From CAYMUL01 sp964393605 (GTDB lineage Bacteria > Bacteroidota > Ignavibacteria > Ignavibacteriales > Ignavibacteriaceae): a stretch of 64,000 bases of DNA. Below the pieces are notes generated by a model. It was given only the letters and a program-made list of their open reading frames with translations, did no database searches and was not told the DNA's origin. Of this stretch, positions 1 to 7,841 are shown piece by piece. How positions within the stretch are numbered: position 1 is the first letter of the stretch; each line of letters opens with the position of its first letter. The stretch is taken from NCBI GenBank assembly GCA_964393605.1, contig CAYMUL010000006.1:62001-126000 (forward strand), written 5' to 3'. The translations under genes were made by a program, and so were the position numbers.

Positions 1-339
1 AAAGCATTGGCTCTCGGCGCCGATATTGTCATGCTCGGTAGGATGCTTGCCGGAACAAAAGAAACGCCCGGTGAAATAATAAAATATAACGGGCAACTTT
101 GGAAAAAGTATCGCGGCTCGGCTTCTTTCGGTGTGAAAATGAAAAATGAATTTATCGAAGGTGAAGAAACTATGGTGGCTTACAAAGGCTCGGTCAGAAA
201 TGTTATCAATGGAATTTCTGACGGTGTGAAAAGCGCAATGAGTTACATGAATTGCAAAAACATAAAAGATTTACAAGCGACTGAATCATTCGCTATTTTG
301 AGCAACAGTTCATATTTAGAACGTCTTCCAAAAATTTAA
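1..339 (+). CDS. IMP dehydrogenase / GMP reductase family protein, C-terminal part (5' truncated by window edge)
   Basis: The frame is open from base 1 (K-A-L-A-L-G-A-D) to a TAA at 337-339, so this is the last ~112 residues of a longer protein. The segment ADIVMLGRMLAGTKETPGE followed by YRGSAS matches the end of the IMPDH/GMPR (beta/alpha)8 barrel, where the glycine-rich loop binds the nucleotide phosphate and YRG starts the flap. EGEETMVAYKGSV is the usual C-terminal strand and helix of the family. IMPDH makes XMP from IMP; GMP reductase makes IMP from GMP. The visible part cannot separate the two because the catalytic Cys loop lies upstream. An S9 peptidase follows 10 bp downstream. Confidence 0.85.
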   Translation, partial: KALALGADIVMLGRMLAGTKETPGEIIKYNGQLWKKYRGSASFGVKMKNEFIEGEETMVAYKGSVRNVINGISDGVKSAMSYMNCKNIKDLQATESFAILSNSSYLERLPKI

Positions 340-349
340 AGGAGTTAAA

Positions 350-2413
350 ATGAAATCCGGAATTTTCTATTTAGTAATTTTTTTCTCATTAATTTCTTTT
401 GCGCAGAAAAGAAATTTTACTCTCGATGATATCTACAAAGTGAAAAACGTTGGGGCACCTGCTTTATCAAACGATGGAAGTAAAATAGTTTTTGCTGTTA
501 CAAAATATGATATGCAGAAGGGTAAAAGCAAAACCGAAATTTTTCTAATGAACAGTGATGGCAAAAATCTGAAACAGCTTCAAATTAAAGAGGGAAATCC
601 TTATTCACCGTTTTGGGGAAAGGATAACAACTACGTTTTTTATTTCAAGTATATCGATGGCGAATCAAATTTGCTAAAGTATGATTTGCAAAATGATAGT
701 TCGATTTCCGTTTTGAAATATTATCCGGGAATAGATGAATTGCAAATTTCAAATGACGGAAGTAAAACAATTTTTTCTTCAAAAGTTTATCCCGATTGCG
801 GTGCTGATGAAGAATGTAATAAAGAAAATATCGAAGCCGCCGAAGAGAATCCTCTCCAAGCTTATCTTGCCGATGAACTGCTTTATCGTCACTGGACTTC
901 TTTCGACGAAGGAAAATATTCTCATCTGATTTTGAAAAAATTCGAGGAAGAAAAATTTGTCGATCTAACACCCGGAAATTTTCACTCACCTATTTTTTCT
1001 CTGGGAGGAGTTGGGTTTAATTTTTCTCACGATGACTTAAAAATTGCATTTGTTTCTAATAGAGAAAAAGATCAAGCATCAACAACAAACGCAGATGTTT
1101 GGCTATTGGATTTAACTTCCAATGAAATTGAAAATATTACAACTCAGAATAAAGCATGGGATGGTTCGCCTATTTTTTCACCCGATGGAAAATATCTCGC
1201 ATACTTAAAACAAGATCGCCCCGGTTTCGAATCGGATATTTTCACAATTGTACTTTACGACCTTAAAACAAAAACTCATAGAAATATCTCTTCAAATTTT
1301 GATAACGCGATAAATGAAATTCAATGGTCGCTCGATTCAAAGCAAATTTATTTTACTGCGGATGTGCAGGGTTACTCGCCTCTATATCGGATTGATGTTC
1401 AATCGCAAAAGATTGAAAAAATTTCTAACAACGTTGCAATCGGAGGATTTACAATTGCTCCGAATGGTAAATCAATTTTTTATACCTACAGACTGATGAA
1501 CAAACCTGCGGAGATTTATAAATTCGATTTTGATTCGAAGAAAGAAACTCAGCTTACTTTTTACAATAAAGAATTATTAGAAGCGGTTGATTTCAGACCT
1601 GTAGAGCAATTATGGATTACAGGCGCCGACAATAAACCTGTGCATATGCTTTTAGTTAAACCTCACAATTTTGATCCGCAAAAAAAATATCCGTTGGTTA
1701 TCAATGTTCATGGCGGTCCGCAGGGACAGTGGATGGATGCATATCGCGGCGATGGACAACTTTACGCCGGTTATGGTTACGTAACTGCATTTCCGAATCC
1801 GCACGGCTCACGCGGCTATGGGCAAGCATATACGGATCAGATATCCGGAGATTGGGGCGGAAATGTTTTTGAAGATATAATTTGCGTGCGCGATTCACTT
1901 TCAAAACTTAGCTTCATCGATACAAATAGAATTGGTGCAATGGGCTGGTCTTACGGTGGATATATGATGAATTGGTTGCAGGCAAAAGCACCGGAAAAAT
2001 TTAAGTGCTTCGTTTCGATGATGGGCATTTACAATTTGGAATCTTTTTATGGAACGACAGAAGAACTTTGGTTCCCCGAATGGGATTTGAAAGGGCAACC
2101 ATGGAACTCGGACGATTATAAAAAATTTTCACCCTCTAATTTTGTTTCTAATTTTTCTACTCCAACTTTAATTATCACCGGAGAAAGAGATTACCGCGTT
2201 TCTTATACACAGAGCGTAGAATATTTCACCGCTCTACAAAAAAAGGGGATTGATTCGAGATTAATAATTTTCAAAAATGACGGACACTGGCCTAATCATT
2301 ATCGTTCAATGCCTTTATATTATAACTCTCATTTAGAATGGTTCAACAAATATTTGGGAGGTGAACCTGCACCTTACGATAGCAATCAGATGATTCGCAA
2401 CAAAGCCTTTTAA
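350..2413 (+). CDS. S9 family serine peptidase (prolyl oligopeptidase / acylaminoacyl peptidase type), exported
   Basis: The 687-residue protein begins with a hydrophobic signal peptide (residues ~1-18, ending ISFAQ), so it should act in the periplasm. Residues ~25-410 carry repeated blade-like units with LSNDGSKIVF, FSPDGKYLAYL and IAPNGKSIFYT motifs, the beta-propeller (WD40/PD40-like) that gates substrate entry. Residues ~430-687 are the alpha/beta hydrolase domain. The nucleophile is S534 in GWSYGGYM, with D614 (GERDYRV) and H646 (DGHW) completing the triad. Family members cleave short peptides, often after Pro or acyl-amino acids; the exact specificity is not readable. The Shine-Dalgarno AAGGAG lies just before the ATG. 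Complete and typical in length. Confidence 0.93.
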   Translation: MKSGIFYLVIFFSLISFAQKRNFTLDDIYKVKNVGAPALSNDGSKIVFAVTKYDMQKGKSKTEIFLMNSDGKNLKQLQIKEGNPYSPFWGKDNNYVFYFKYIDGESNLLKYDLQNDSSISVLKYYPGIDELQISNDGSKTIFSSKVYPDCGADEECNKENIEAAEENPLQAYLADELLYRHWTSFDEGKYSHLILKKFEEEKFVDLTPGNFHSPIFSLGGVGFNFSHDDLKIAFVSNREKDQASTTNADVWLLDLTSNEIENITTQNKAWDGSPIFSPDGKYLAYLKQDRPGFESDIFTIVLYDLKTKTHRNISSNFDNAINEIQWSLDSKQIYFTADVQGYSPLYRIDVQSQKIEKISNNVAIGGFTIAPNGKSIFYTYRLMNKPAEIYKFDFDSKKETQLTFYNKELLEAVDFRPVEQLWITGADNKPVHMLLVKPHNFDPQKKYPLVINVHGGPQGQWMDAYRGDGQLYAGYGYVTAFPNPHGSRGYGQAYTDQISGDWGGNVFEDIICVRDSLSKLSFIDTNRIGAMGWSYGGYMMNWLQAKAPEKFKCFVSMMGIYNLESFYGTTEELWFPEWDLKGQPWNSDDYKKFSPSNFVSNFSTPTLIITGERDYRVSYTQSVEYFTALQKKGIDSRLIIFKNDGHWPNHYRSMPLYYNSHLEWFNKYLGGEPAPYDSNQMIRNKAF

Positions 2414-2442
2414 AATAAAAAAGCCGGAATGTTACTTCCGGC
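2414..2442 (-). terminator. Intrinsic terminator for the minus-strand gene at 2489-2932
   Basis: GCCGGAA (2423-2429) pairs perfectly with TTCCGGC (2436-2442) around a 6-nt loop. On the minus strand the stem is followed by a T-rich tract (complement of AAAATAAAAAA). On the plus strand no T-run follows the stem, so it probably acts mainly on minus-strand transcripts. Confidence 0.6.
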
Positions 2443-2488
2443 GGGCAGGGTATATAACCGCAGAGGGTATATTTAAACGATTACATAC

Positions 2489-2932
2489 CTAAATAGTTGT
2501 GTTGAAGCTAAGCGATTTAAGCTTATCACCATTATCGGAGTAGTGATCATACAAACTAAACTTTGTTCTTTCTTCTATTTGCGGCTGATAAAATGCTCTT
2601 GGCATTTCTTCAACTACTTGTTTTTTCTCTCTGTAGAGAGTGGAGTCGTTCAAAATCTTAAATCTTTCCTTCGGCTGTTGATACTTAATTCTGGTTAAAT
2701 GTTGTACGCTTGCAGTTTTCTTTCTTACATAAGTAACTTGATTTGCGTGCGCCGGTGCTAATATTGGTTGACCGATATTCATTGGTGAAATCAATTCTTT
2801 TGCGGCAATAACCGGGTTAGATTTACTTTTACGTTTTTTAATCTTGTAAAGAACATAAGAAACTGAGGTTACCAGTATGAACAGGATGCTGAATAACGTC
2901 AGCGCTAATTTTATAATCGGTATCAGTTCCAT
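2489..2932 (-). CDS. Hypothetical single-pass membrane protein
   Basis: I do not recognise a family. The 147-residue product has one strong N-terminal transmembrane segment (residues ~5-30, rich in I/L/V/F) followed at once by a basic stop-transfer stretch (KIKKRKSK), so the rest should be cytoplasmic. The remainder is polar with no repeats or catalytic motif. The start is preceded on the minus strand by AAGGAAAATTAA, a usable ribosome site. The gene stands alone between a converging peptidase gene and a diverging HU gene and has its own downstream terminator, which supports it being real. Confidence 0.7.
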   Translation of the reverse strand: MELIPIIKLALTLFSILFILVTSVSYVLYKIKKRKSKSNPVIAAKELISPMNIGQPILAPAHANQVTYVRKKTASVQHLTRIKYQQPKERFKILNDSTLYREKKQVVEEMPRAFYQPQIEERTKFSLYDHYSDNGDKLKSLSFNTTI

Positions 2933-3248
2933 TTTAATTTTCCTTTCGAATTTCAGTTTTTAATTAGTTTCAAAATTTGATTCCCTTTCTACAAACCTCG
3001 TGCCAATTCGATTTTAGCGCAAAATCAAAACTTTTCGCTCACTCACCATCTTTTTTTGAGATTTAATTTCATTTTGAGACGTTAATACTTAAATGCTTTC
3101 TCATCTTCTAAATGGCTCAAGCAACTCCTTTGTATTTGATTATTTAGGAGAATTTTTCTTTTTTTACATAGAGCGAAGTGTTATTTTAACTCCTTACTTT
3201 TTAAGTAGTTAGCGGAATTTTCATAAATTAAATCCGGAGAGTGTGTAA
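2933..3248. other. 316-bp divergent intergenic region
   Basis: This AT-rich stretch separates the divergent hypothetical membrane gene and the HU gene and must hold both promoters. The only element I can point to is the HU ribosome site (CCGGAGAG, ~8 nt before the ATG at 3249). I see no convincing -35/-10 pair, hairpin or small ORF. Confidence 0.4.
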
Positions 3249-3542
3249 ATGACCAAAGCTGACTTAGTTGATATGGTTGCCACCGGCACAGGCTTAACTA
3301 AGCTTGAAACCGAAGCGGTTATCGAGGGATTTTTTACGAGTGTTATCGAATCTTTGCGGAAAGGCAAAGGGATTGAGATCAGAGGATTTGGAACCTTTAA
3401 AGTTAAGAAGAAAACCGGAAGGTTTGCGCGAAATCCTAAATCCGGCGATAAAGTTTTTGTCCCCGAACATTTTGTCCCTGTTTTTAAGTTTTCAAAAGAT
3501 TTTAAAACTTTAGTTGATCAGGGAATGAAAGGAAACGAATAA
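3249..3542 (+). CDS. HU/IHF family DNA-binding protein
   Basis: The 97-residue protein has the full HU/IHF fold. N-terminal helices (MTKADLVDMVATGTGLTK) are followed by the beta-arm region with IRGFGTFKVKKKTGRFARNP, the DNA-bending signature; a Pro is expected at the arm tip and is replaced locally by GDKVFVPEH. It bends and compacts DNA as a dimer in the nucleoid. CCGGAGAG precedes the start. It is 10 bp ahead of a zinc-ribbon/TPR gene and may be co-transcribed with it. HU and IHF subunits cannot be separated by eye here. Confidence 0.93.
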   Translation: MTKADLVDMVATGTGLTKLETEAVIEGFFTSVIESLRKGKGIEIRGFGTFKVKKKTGRFARNPKSGDKVFVPEHFVPVFKFSKDFKTLVDQGMKGNE

Positions 3543-3552
3543 ACCTTTACGA

Positions 3553-4425
3553 ATGAGATGTATTAATTGTAACAGCGAATTAGAAGGATCTTTCAAGTAT
3601 TGCCCGAATTGTGGAAATAATTTAACAGAAGATTCAATTGATGGTGGCAGTTTATCTGTCGAAAATTCTCTGCTTATTGTTTGCGAGGTGTGCGGAGAAG
3701 AAAACGATGGCTTACATAAATTCTGCAAAGGATGCGGAAGTGTAATAAATAATTCCGGCAGAATTATTGAAGTTAGTAATGTTGCGGGCGAAAGGAAGAA
3801 AGTTCAGCAAAAGAAAAATAGTTCCGTAAAAAAGCCATCAAAGCAGAAGAGAGAAGTAAAAAGTTCAAAAAGTTCACTCTCAACTTCACAGATTTATCTT
3901 ATTTTTGCGGGAATACTTTTTGTCGGTTTTCTTTTGATGTATGTAAGCGGAGTAATTGATACTCCAAAAGTTAATCATGATCATTCAAACCAAACAGACT
4001 TGCAAGGATTAAACGAGCCGAACTACCAAGCAATAAATGATTTACGCAATCGAATGCTCGCAAATCCGAATGACATTAATCTAATGTTACAATTGGCTCA
4101 TACTTTACACGACAATGGAATGTATGAAGAAGCCATCACTAACTACAAAAAATATATCGAAGTTGATTCAAGCAAACCTGAAATATTCATCGATGCGGGT
4201 GTTTGTTATTTCAACCTTAAAAAATATTATGAAGCAATCTCGATGATTAAAAAAGGTTTAGAATTAAATCCCGATCATTTAATCGGAAACTATAACATGG
4301 GAATTGTCTATCTCTCCAAAGGAGAAAGGGAAGAAGCCGTGAAATGGTTTAATAAAGTAATTGCGCTTGAGCCGAATAGTAAAGAGGCGAAGCAAGCAAA
4401 AGAATTAATTAGTTCACATTTATAA
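3553..4425 (+). CDS. Zinc-ribbon, single-TM, TPR-repeat protein
   Basis: The 290-residue protein has two short zinc ribbons: CxxC...CxxC at residues ~3-20 (CINC/CPNC) and ~45-63 (CEVC/CKGC). A Lys/Ser-rich basic linker follows, then one transmembrane helix (~113-133), then about three TPR units from ~150 to the end (for example EEAITNYKKYIEVD and EEAVKWFNKVIALEPN). The ribbons should be cytoplasmic and the TPRs on the other side of the inner membrane, making it a likely scaffold. No enzymatic motif is visible and the function is unknown. It lies directly after HU. Confidence 0.85.
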   Translation: MRCINCNSELEGSFKYCPNCGNNLTEDSIDGGSLSVENSLLIVCEVCGEENDGLHKFCKGCGSVINNSGRIIEVSNVAGERKKVQQKKNSSVKKPSKQKREVKSSKSSLSTSQIYLIFAGILFVGFLLMYVSGVIDTPKVNHDHSNQTDLQGLNEPNYQAINDLRNRMLANPNDINLMLQLAHTLHDNGMYEEAITNYKKYIEVDSSKPEIFIDAGVCYFNLKKYYEAISMIKKGLELNPDHLIGNYNMGIVYLSKGEREEAVKWFNKVIALEPNSKEAKQAKELISSHL

Positions 4426-4444
4426 ATAAAAGGAGATCACGTTA

Positions 4445-4540
4445 ATGCCTTGTGGTAAAAAGAGAAAAAGACATAAAATGTCTACTCACAAAAGAAAAAA
4501 AAGACTTCGCAAGAACAGACATAAAAAAAGAATAAGATAA
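4445..4540 (+). CDS. AURKAIP1/COX24-domain small basic ribosomal protein (bS22/mS38-like), 31 aa
   Basis: A 31-residue ORF (begins MPCGKKRKRHKMSTHKRKKR, ends RKKRLRKNRHKKRIR) with AGGAG seven bases before its ATG. More than half of the residues are K or R. The KKRKRHK...HKRKKRLRKNRHKKR pattern is that of the COX24/AURKAIP1 domain found in mitochondrial mS38 and in the tiny bacterial small-subunit protein bS22. It should sit in the decoding-region rRNA of the 30S subunit. It lies 19 bp after a TPR gene and 12 bp before tRNA-Thr, a translation-related setting. Its size makes it easy to miss. Confidence 0.85.
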   Translation: MPCGKKRKRHKMSTHKRKKRLRKNRHKKRIR

Positions 4541-4552
4541 AATATTCGAGAA

Positions 4553-4625
4553 GCCACCTTAGCTCAGCTGGTAGAGCAGCTCATTCGTAATGAGCAGGTC
4601 GTCGGTTCAAGTCCGACAGGTGGCT
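4553..4625 (+). tRNA. tRNA-Thr (anticodon CGT)
   Basis: A full 73-nt cloverleaf can be folded. Acceptor GCCACCT pairs with AGGTGGC, followed by discriminator T. The D stem is GCTC/GAGC, the anticodon stem GCTCA/TGAGC closes loop TTCGTAA with anticodon CGT (reads ACG, Thr), and the T stem GTCGG/CCGAC closes TTCAAGT. CCA is not encoded. Confidence 0.97.
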
Positions 4626-4690
4626 CTTGCTTTTTATTCATCAATTTGTTTTATAATATTTAAAACAAATTTCATTTCATAATTACTCAC

Positions 4691-5896
4691 TTGAAATATC
4701 ATCCCAATCTTTTACATGCTGTTGTCTCCATTCTTAAAGAAAATTTTTCTTCATCTTTGAATGCCGATAAAATTATTCAACATCTGCTTCGAAAGAATAA
4801 GAAATGGGGCTCGCGTGATAGAAAATTTGTGGCAGAAACTTCATACAATATTATTCGCAAGTGGAGATTGCTTTGGGAATTGAGCGGCGAAATTCCATCT
4901 CTCTCCGACGAAAAACTATTTTCCATCATCGCAATTGAATTATTTATTTCCACCCGCGAAGATGAACTTCTAAAACTCAAAACAAAATTTTCTTCCGCAG
5001 AAATTGATGAGAGATTAAAAAAATTTGAAGCTCATCGAGCTATTAGAGAATCAATCCCTGATTGGTTGGATAAATTAGGCGAAGATGCACTTGGCAACCG
5101 CTGGGATGAAGAAATATCAGCATTAAATCAACAAGCGAAAGTTGTTCTGCGAGTTAATGAATTGAAAATTTCGCGCGATGAACTTGCGCAAAAGCTAAAT
5201 GATGAAAACATTGAAACAGAAAAAGTTGAAGATGTTCCCTCAGCGTTAGTTTTATCGAATCGCCAAAATATTTTCACGAACAAATTTTTTAAAGATGGAT
5301 TCTTCGAGATTCAAGATGCCTCTTCGCAAAAGGTAGCCATGCAAATGAAATTAGAACCCGGCTTACGTATTGTGGATGCATGCGCTGGCGGCGGAGGCAA
5401 ATCTCTTCAGATCGCAACTTTAATGAAAAACAGAGGCAAAGTTCTTGCACTCGATACAAACGAAAAAAAAATAAATCAACTTCGAGAACGGTCTCGCCGA
5501 AATTCAATTTCAATTATTGAAACAAAAGTTATCGACTCGACAAAAGTGTTTAAACGATTGTACGACTCAGCAGATAGATTGTTGCTTGATGTTCCTTGCT
5601 CAGGGCTTGGCGTTCTTCGGCGCAATCCCGATGCAAAGTGGAAATTGAGCATCGAGAAAATTCAAGAATTGATTGAGTTGCAGAAAAATATTCTTAACAC
5701 ATATTGCAACATCACAAAAGTGAACGGTTATTTAATTTATTCTACATGCAGTCTCCTCCCCTCCGAAAATGAAAATCAGATAGAAAATTTTTTACAACAT
5801 CATTCAAATTTTTCTTTGGAAGAAGCTGTTTCGATCTCTCCAGCTCGCTCAGGATTCGATGGTTTCTTCATCGCGCGGCTAAAAAGAAAAAACTAA
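4691..5896 (+). CDS. RsmB/NOP2/Sun-family 16S rRNA (cytosine-C5)-methyltransferase
   Basis: The 401-residue protein has an N-terminal helical NusB-like RNA-binding part (~1-150) and a C-terminal SAM-dependent methyltransferase. The SAM loop is VDACAGGGGKSLQ. The two cysteines of m5C RNA methyltransferases are present: the general one in DVPCSGLGVLRRNPDAKW and the catalytic one in YSTCSLLPSENE. It should methylate a cytosine of 16S rRNA, as E. coli RsmB does at C967. The start is a TTG with no clear Shine-Dalgarno, so the N-terminus is less certain than the rest. It follows tRNA-Thr and precedes the dcw promoter region. Confidence 0.9.
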   Translation: MKYHPNLLHAVVSILKENFSSSLNADKIIQHLLRKNKKWGSRDRKFVAETSYNIIRKWRLLWELSGEIPSLSDEKLFSIIAIELFISTREDELLKLKTKFSSAEIDERLKKFEAHRAIRESIPDWLDKLGEDALGNRWDEEISALNQQAKVVLRVNELKISRDELAQKLNDENIETEKVEDVPSALVLSNRQNIFTNKFFKDGFFEIQDASSQKVAMQMKLEPGLRIVDACAGGGGKSLQIATLMKNRGKVLALDTNEKKINQLRERSRRNSISIIETKVIDSTKVFKRLYDSADRLLLDVPCSGLGVLRRNPDAKWKLSIEKIQELIELQKNILNTYCNITKVNGYLIYSTCSLLPSENENQIENFLQHHSNFSLEEAVSISPARSGFDGFFIARLKRKN

Positions 5897-5898
5897 CT

Positions 5899-5917
5899 CC
5901 ACTTCGCACCACTTCGC
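5899..5917. repeat. Inverted upstream pair of AGTGG boxes (10-bp spacing)
   Basis: CCACTTCGC occurs at 5899-5907 and again at 5909-5917. On the minus strand this reads AGTGG-N5-AGTGG, the same box and spacing as the operator found at the mraZ promoter about 140 bp downstream (AGTGG at 6044 and 6054). It sits just after the rsmB-like stop codon. It may be a second MraZ-type site. Confidence 0.4.
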
Positions 5918-6006
5918 TTTTTCCCGAAAGAATTGAAAATAATCTGCAATTCTCACTCAATTCTGTCCAAATTCTTTAACTATTTCATTTTTTTTCAAAA
6001 AACTTC

Positions 6007-6036
6007 TTGACTTTGAAATCAATTTTATACTATTTT
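6007..6036 (+). promoter_or_regulatory. Candidate promoter of the mraZ/dcw cluster
   Basis: TTGACT at 6007-6012 is followed after 18 bp by TATTTT (6031-6036). A better -10 match, TATACT at 6026-6031, is only 13 bp from TTGACT and would need a different -35. Either choice places the start inside or next to the box array at 6036-6063. Confidence 0.45.
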
Positions 6037-6063
6037 GGTATGTAGTGGTTTAAAGTGGTTTAA
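6036..6063 (+). promoter_or_regulatory. Probable MraZ operator: three TGGT boxes at 10-bp spacing
   Basis: TGGT occurs at 6036, 6046 and 6056, exactly one helical turn apart. The last two lie in a perfect tandem repeat of AGTGGTTTAA (6044-6053 and 6054-6063). Known MraZ sites (E. coli, mycoplasmas) are direct TGGGN repeats separated by 5 nt just upstream of mraZ, so position, spacing and box all fit autoregulation. Confidence 0.65.
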
Positions 6064-6086
6064 ACCATGTAACTTAAAATAGGAAA

Positions 6087-6524
6087 ATGTTTAAAGGTCA
6101 ATACATACATATCATCGATTCGAAGGGAAGAGTGAACATCCCTTCCAAACTTAGGCGCTACATTTCTGCTGAAGCGAACGGCAGTTTTGTGATGACACAA
6201 GGCATCGATCGTTGCGTCGATCTCTATCCAAAAGATCACTGGAGCGATTTAGAATCCAAGTTGACGAAGTTGAATATCTACGATCAGAAGGATATGCGCT
6301 TCATTAGAATGATGCTCTTCAATGCGACAGAGGATACACTTGACGGGCAATCAAGAATTTTGATTCCTCAAAACTTAATTGAATATGCCGAGATTAAAAA
6401 TGAAGTTTTGATTCTTGGTGCAATGAAAAAAATTGAAATATGGAATCCGGATATTTTTAATCAATACATAAAATCAAGTGAACAAAGTTTTGAACAAATA
6501 GCTTCGGAAGTGATGAAGCTGTAA
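6087..6524 (+). CDS. mraZ: MraZ, transcriptional regulator of the dcw cluster
   Basis: The 145-residue protein has the two tandem SpoVT/AbrB-like MraZ half-domains. Each carries the signature Dx3R element: DSKGRVNIPSKLR near residue 12 and LDGQSRILIPQNL near residue 87. MraZ forms a ring-shaped oligomer that binds tandem boxes upstream of its own gene and represses or tunes the cluster. It is the first gene of the cluster, preceded by AGGA and by a three-box array at 6036-6063. A possible attenuator hairpin follows. Full length for the family (~143-152 aa). Confidence 0.96.
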   Translation: MFKGQYIHIIDSKGRVNIPSKLRRYISAEANGSFVMTQGIDRCVDLYPKDHWSDLESKLTKLNIYDQKDMRFIRMMLFNATEDTLDGQSRILIPQNLIEYAEIKNEVLILGAMKKIEIWNPDIFNQYIKSSEQSFEQIASEVMKL

Positions 6525-6530
6525 GAATGC

Positions 6531-6578
6531 AAAACCTGGTTATGAATTTTGATTTGACTCATCATGAGCCGGGTTTTT
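6531..6578 (+). terminator. Possible attenuator/terminator between mraZ and rsmH
   Basis: AAAACCTGG (6531-6539) can pair with CCGGGTTTT (6569-6577, one G-U pair). The stem runs into a T-run (TTTTT to 6578), and the arms TTATGA and TCATGAG inside can extend it. It could partly end mraZ transcription so that mraZ is expressed above the rest of the cluster. The loop is long, so this is tentative. Confidence 0.35.
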
Positions 6579-6594
6579 CGAGTTTGATGAGTTT

Positions 6595-7518
6595 ATGAGT
6601 ACGATTCACACGCCCGTACTGTTAAAAGAGTGCTGTGATTATTTAATGACCAATAACAAAGGAAACTATTTTGATGGAACAATCGGTTTCGGCGGACATG
6701 CCGGCGCAATGCTCGAAATACTTGATGCATCTGCAAAGTACGTTGCTACCGATGTTGACAATCATGCCTTTAACTATTCATCTAATCTATTCAAGGACGA
6801 TAAACGAGTAAAATTGTACAACTTAAATTTTTCTAAAATTAGCTCTATTGCCGCGTTGGAACAGGTTTCTGTGTTTGACGGAATATTTGCTGACCTCGGT
6901 GTCTCCTCCTTTCAACTCGATTCATCCGAATCGGGTTTTAGCTACCGCGCAGAAACAAAACTTGATCTTCGATTGGATAAATCAAAAAATCAATCCGCCG
7001 CCGATGTTGTCAACTCGGAGGATGAATCGTTATTAACAAAAATATTTTTCGAGTTCGGCGAGGAAAAGAATGCACGTAAAATTGCTCGAGCAATTACTCA
7101 AAGAAGAACAATCAAAAAATTTGAAAACACTTCCGAACTTGTTTCAATTATTGAACCGCTCACACCACCGAATTATTTGAACAAAACTCTTTCGCGTGTT
7201 TTTCAAGCATTAAGAATTTATGTGAACGATGAATTGAATGTTCTGAAAAAATTTCTTTCGGAAAGTATGAATTGTTTGGTTCACGGAGGCAGAATTGCAA
7301 TTATAACTTTTCACTCACTCGAAGATCGAATTGTAAAAGATTTTTTTAAGTATGAAAGCTTGTCGTGTATTTGCCCAAAAGATTTTCCGGTTTGTCGTTG
7401 CGATAAAACTTCACGATTAAAAATTCTTACAAAGAAGCCAATCATTCCTTCAGTTGAAGAGATAAAAAATAACAGGCGTGCGCGAAGCGCAAAATTAAGA
7501 GTAGCTGAAAGATTATGA
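6595..7518 (+). CDS. rsmH: 16S rRNA (cytosine(1402)-N4)-methyltransferase RsmH (MraW)
   Basis: The 307-residue protein starts STIHTPVLLKECCDYL and has the SAM-binding TIGFGGHAGAML motif, then DGIFADLGVSSFQLD and ITFHSLEDRIVKDFF, all diagnostic of RsmH. It N4-methylates C1402 in the ribosomal P site. A CxC...CxC-rich stretch near residue 265 (CICPKDFPVCRC) is the usual family cysteine cluster. It lies between mraZ and the ftsL-like gene, with a 4-bp ATGA overlap to the latter, so translation is probably coupled. Confidence 0.97.
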   Translation: MSTIHTPVLLKECCDYLMTNNKGNYFDGTIGFGGHAGAMLEILDASAKYVATDVDNHAFNYSSNLFKDDKRVKLYNLNFSKISSIAALEQVSVFDGIFADLGVSSFQLDSSESGFSYRAETKLDLRLDKSKNQSAADVVNSEDESLLTKIFFEFGEEKNARKIARAITQRRTIKKFENTSELVSIIEPLTPPNYLNKTLSRVFQALRIYVNDELNVLKKFLSESMNCLVHGGRIAIITFHSLEDRIVKDFFKYESLSCICPKDFPVCRCDKTSRLKILTKKPIIPSVEEIKNNRRARSAKLRVAERL

Positions 7519-7841
7519 AGAAAAAACCTGCGTTGCTCGCATACTTAATTTTAATCTTTACGCTATTCATGATTTTGCTCGGATACGTTTCGATGAAACT
7601 GAACATCGATGAACTGAAAAAGAGAAAAGTAGGAATCGAAAATGAAATTCTTGTCTTGAATGAGGACATGATTAAACTTGAAGCAGAGTATCAGTTCTTC
7701 TCAAGTGAGGAAAGAATTCGCGCACTCGCTTCAAATCAGCTTGGAATGGTTTTTAATCCGATAGCACTTGATAATATTAATGTTAGCGAATCGGAAGTTA
7801 ATCGCCTGAAAGAAAATTTGGAGAATTATGAATATCAATAG
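7515..7841 (+). CDS. FtsL-like bitopic division protein
   Basis: The 108-residue protein has a short basic cytoplasmic N-terminus (MKKKP), one transmembrane segment (~8-28) and a coiled-coil-like segment (~30-62, MKLNIDELKKRKVGIENEI...). The tail contains ALASNQLGMVFNPIA, like the FtsL/DivIC C-terminal motif. FtsL bridges FtsQ/FtsB and FtsW/FtsI. FtsL proteins are poorly conserved, so the call rests mainly on size, topology and the invariant position between rsmH and ftsI. It overlaps rsmH by 4 bp and ftsI by 14 bp. Confidence 0.8.
   Translation: MKKKPALLAYLILIFTLFMILLGYVSMKLNIDELKKRKVGIENEILVLNEDMIKLEAEYQFFSSEERIRALASNQLGMVFNPIALDNINVSESEVNRLKENLENYEYQ

Noticed and set aside
645..989. Antisense ORFs within the S9 peptidase and elsewhere
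   Set aside because: They lie opposite long conserved genes and show no domain or ribosome site of their own.
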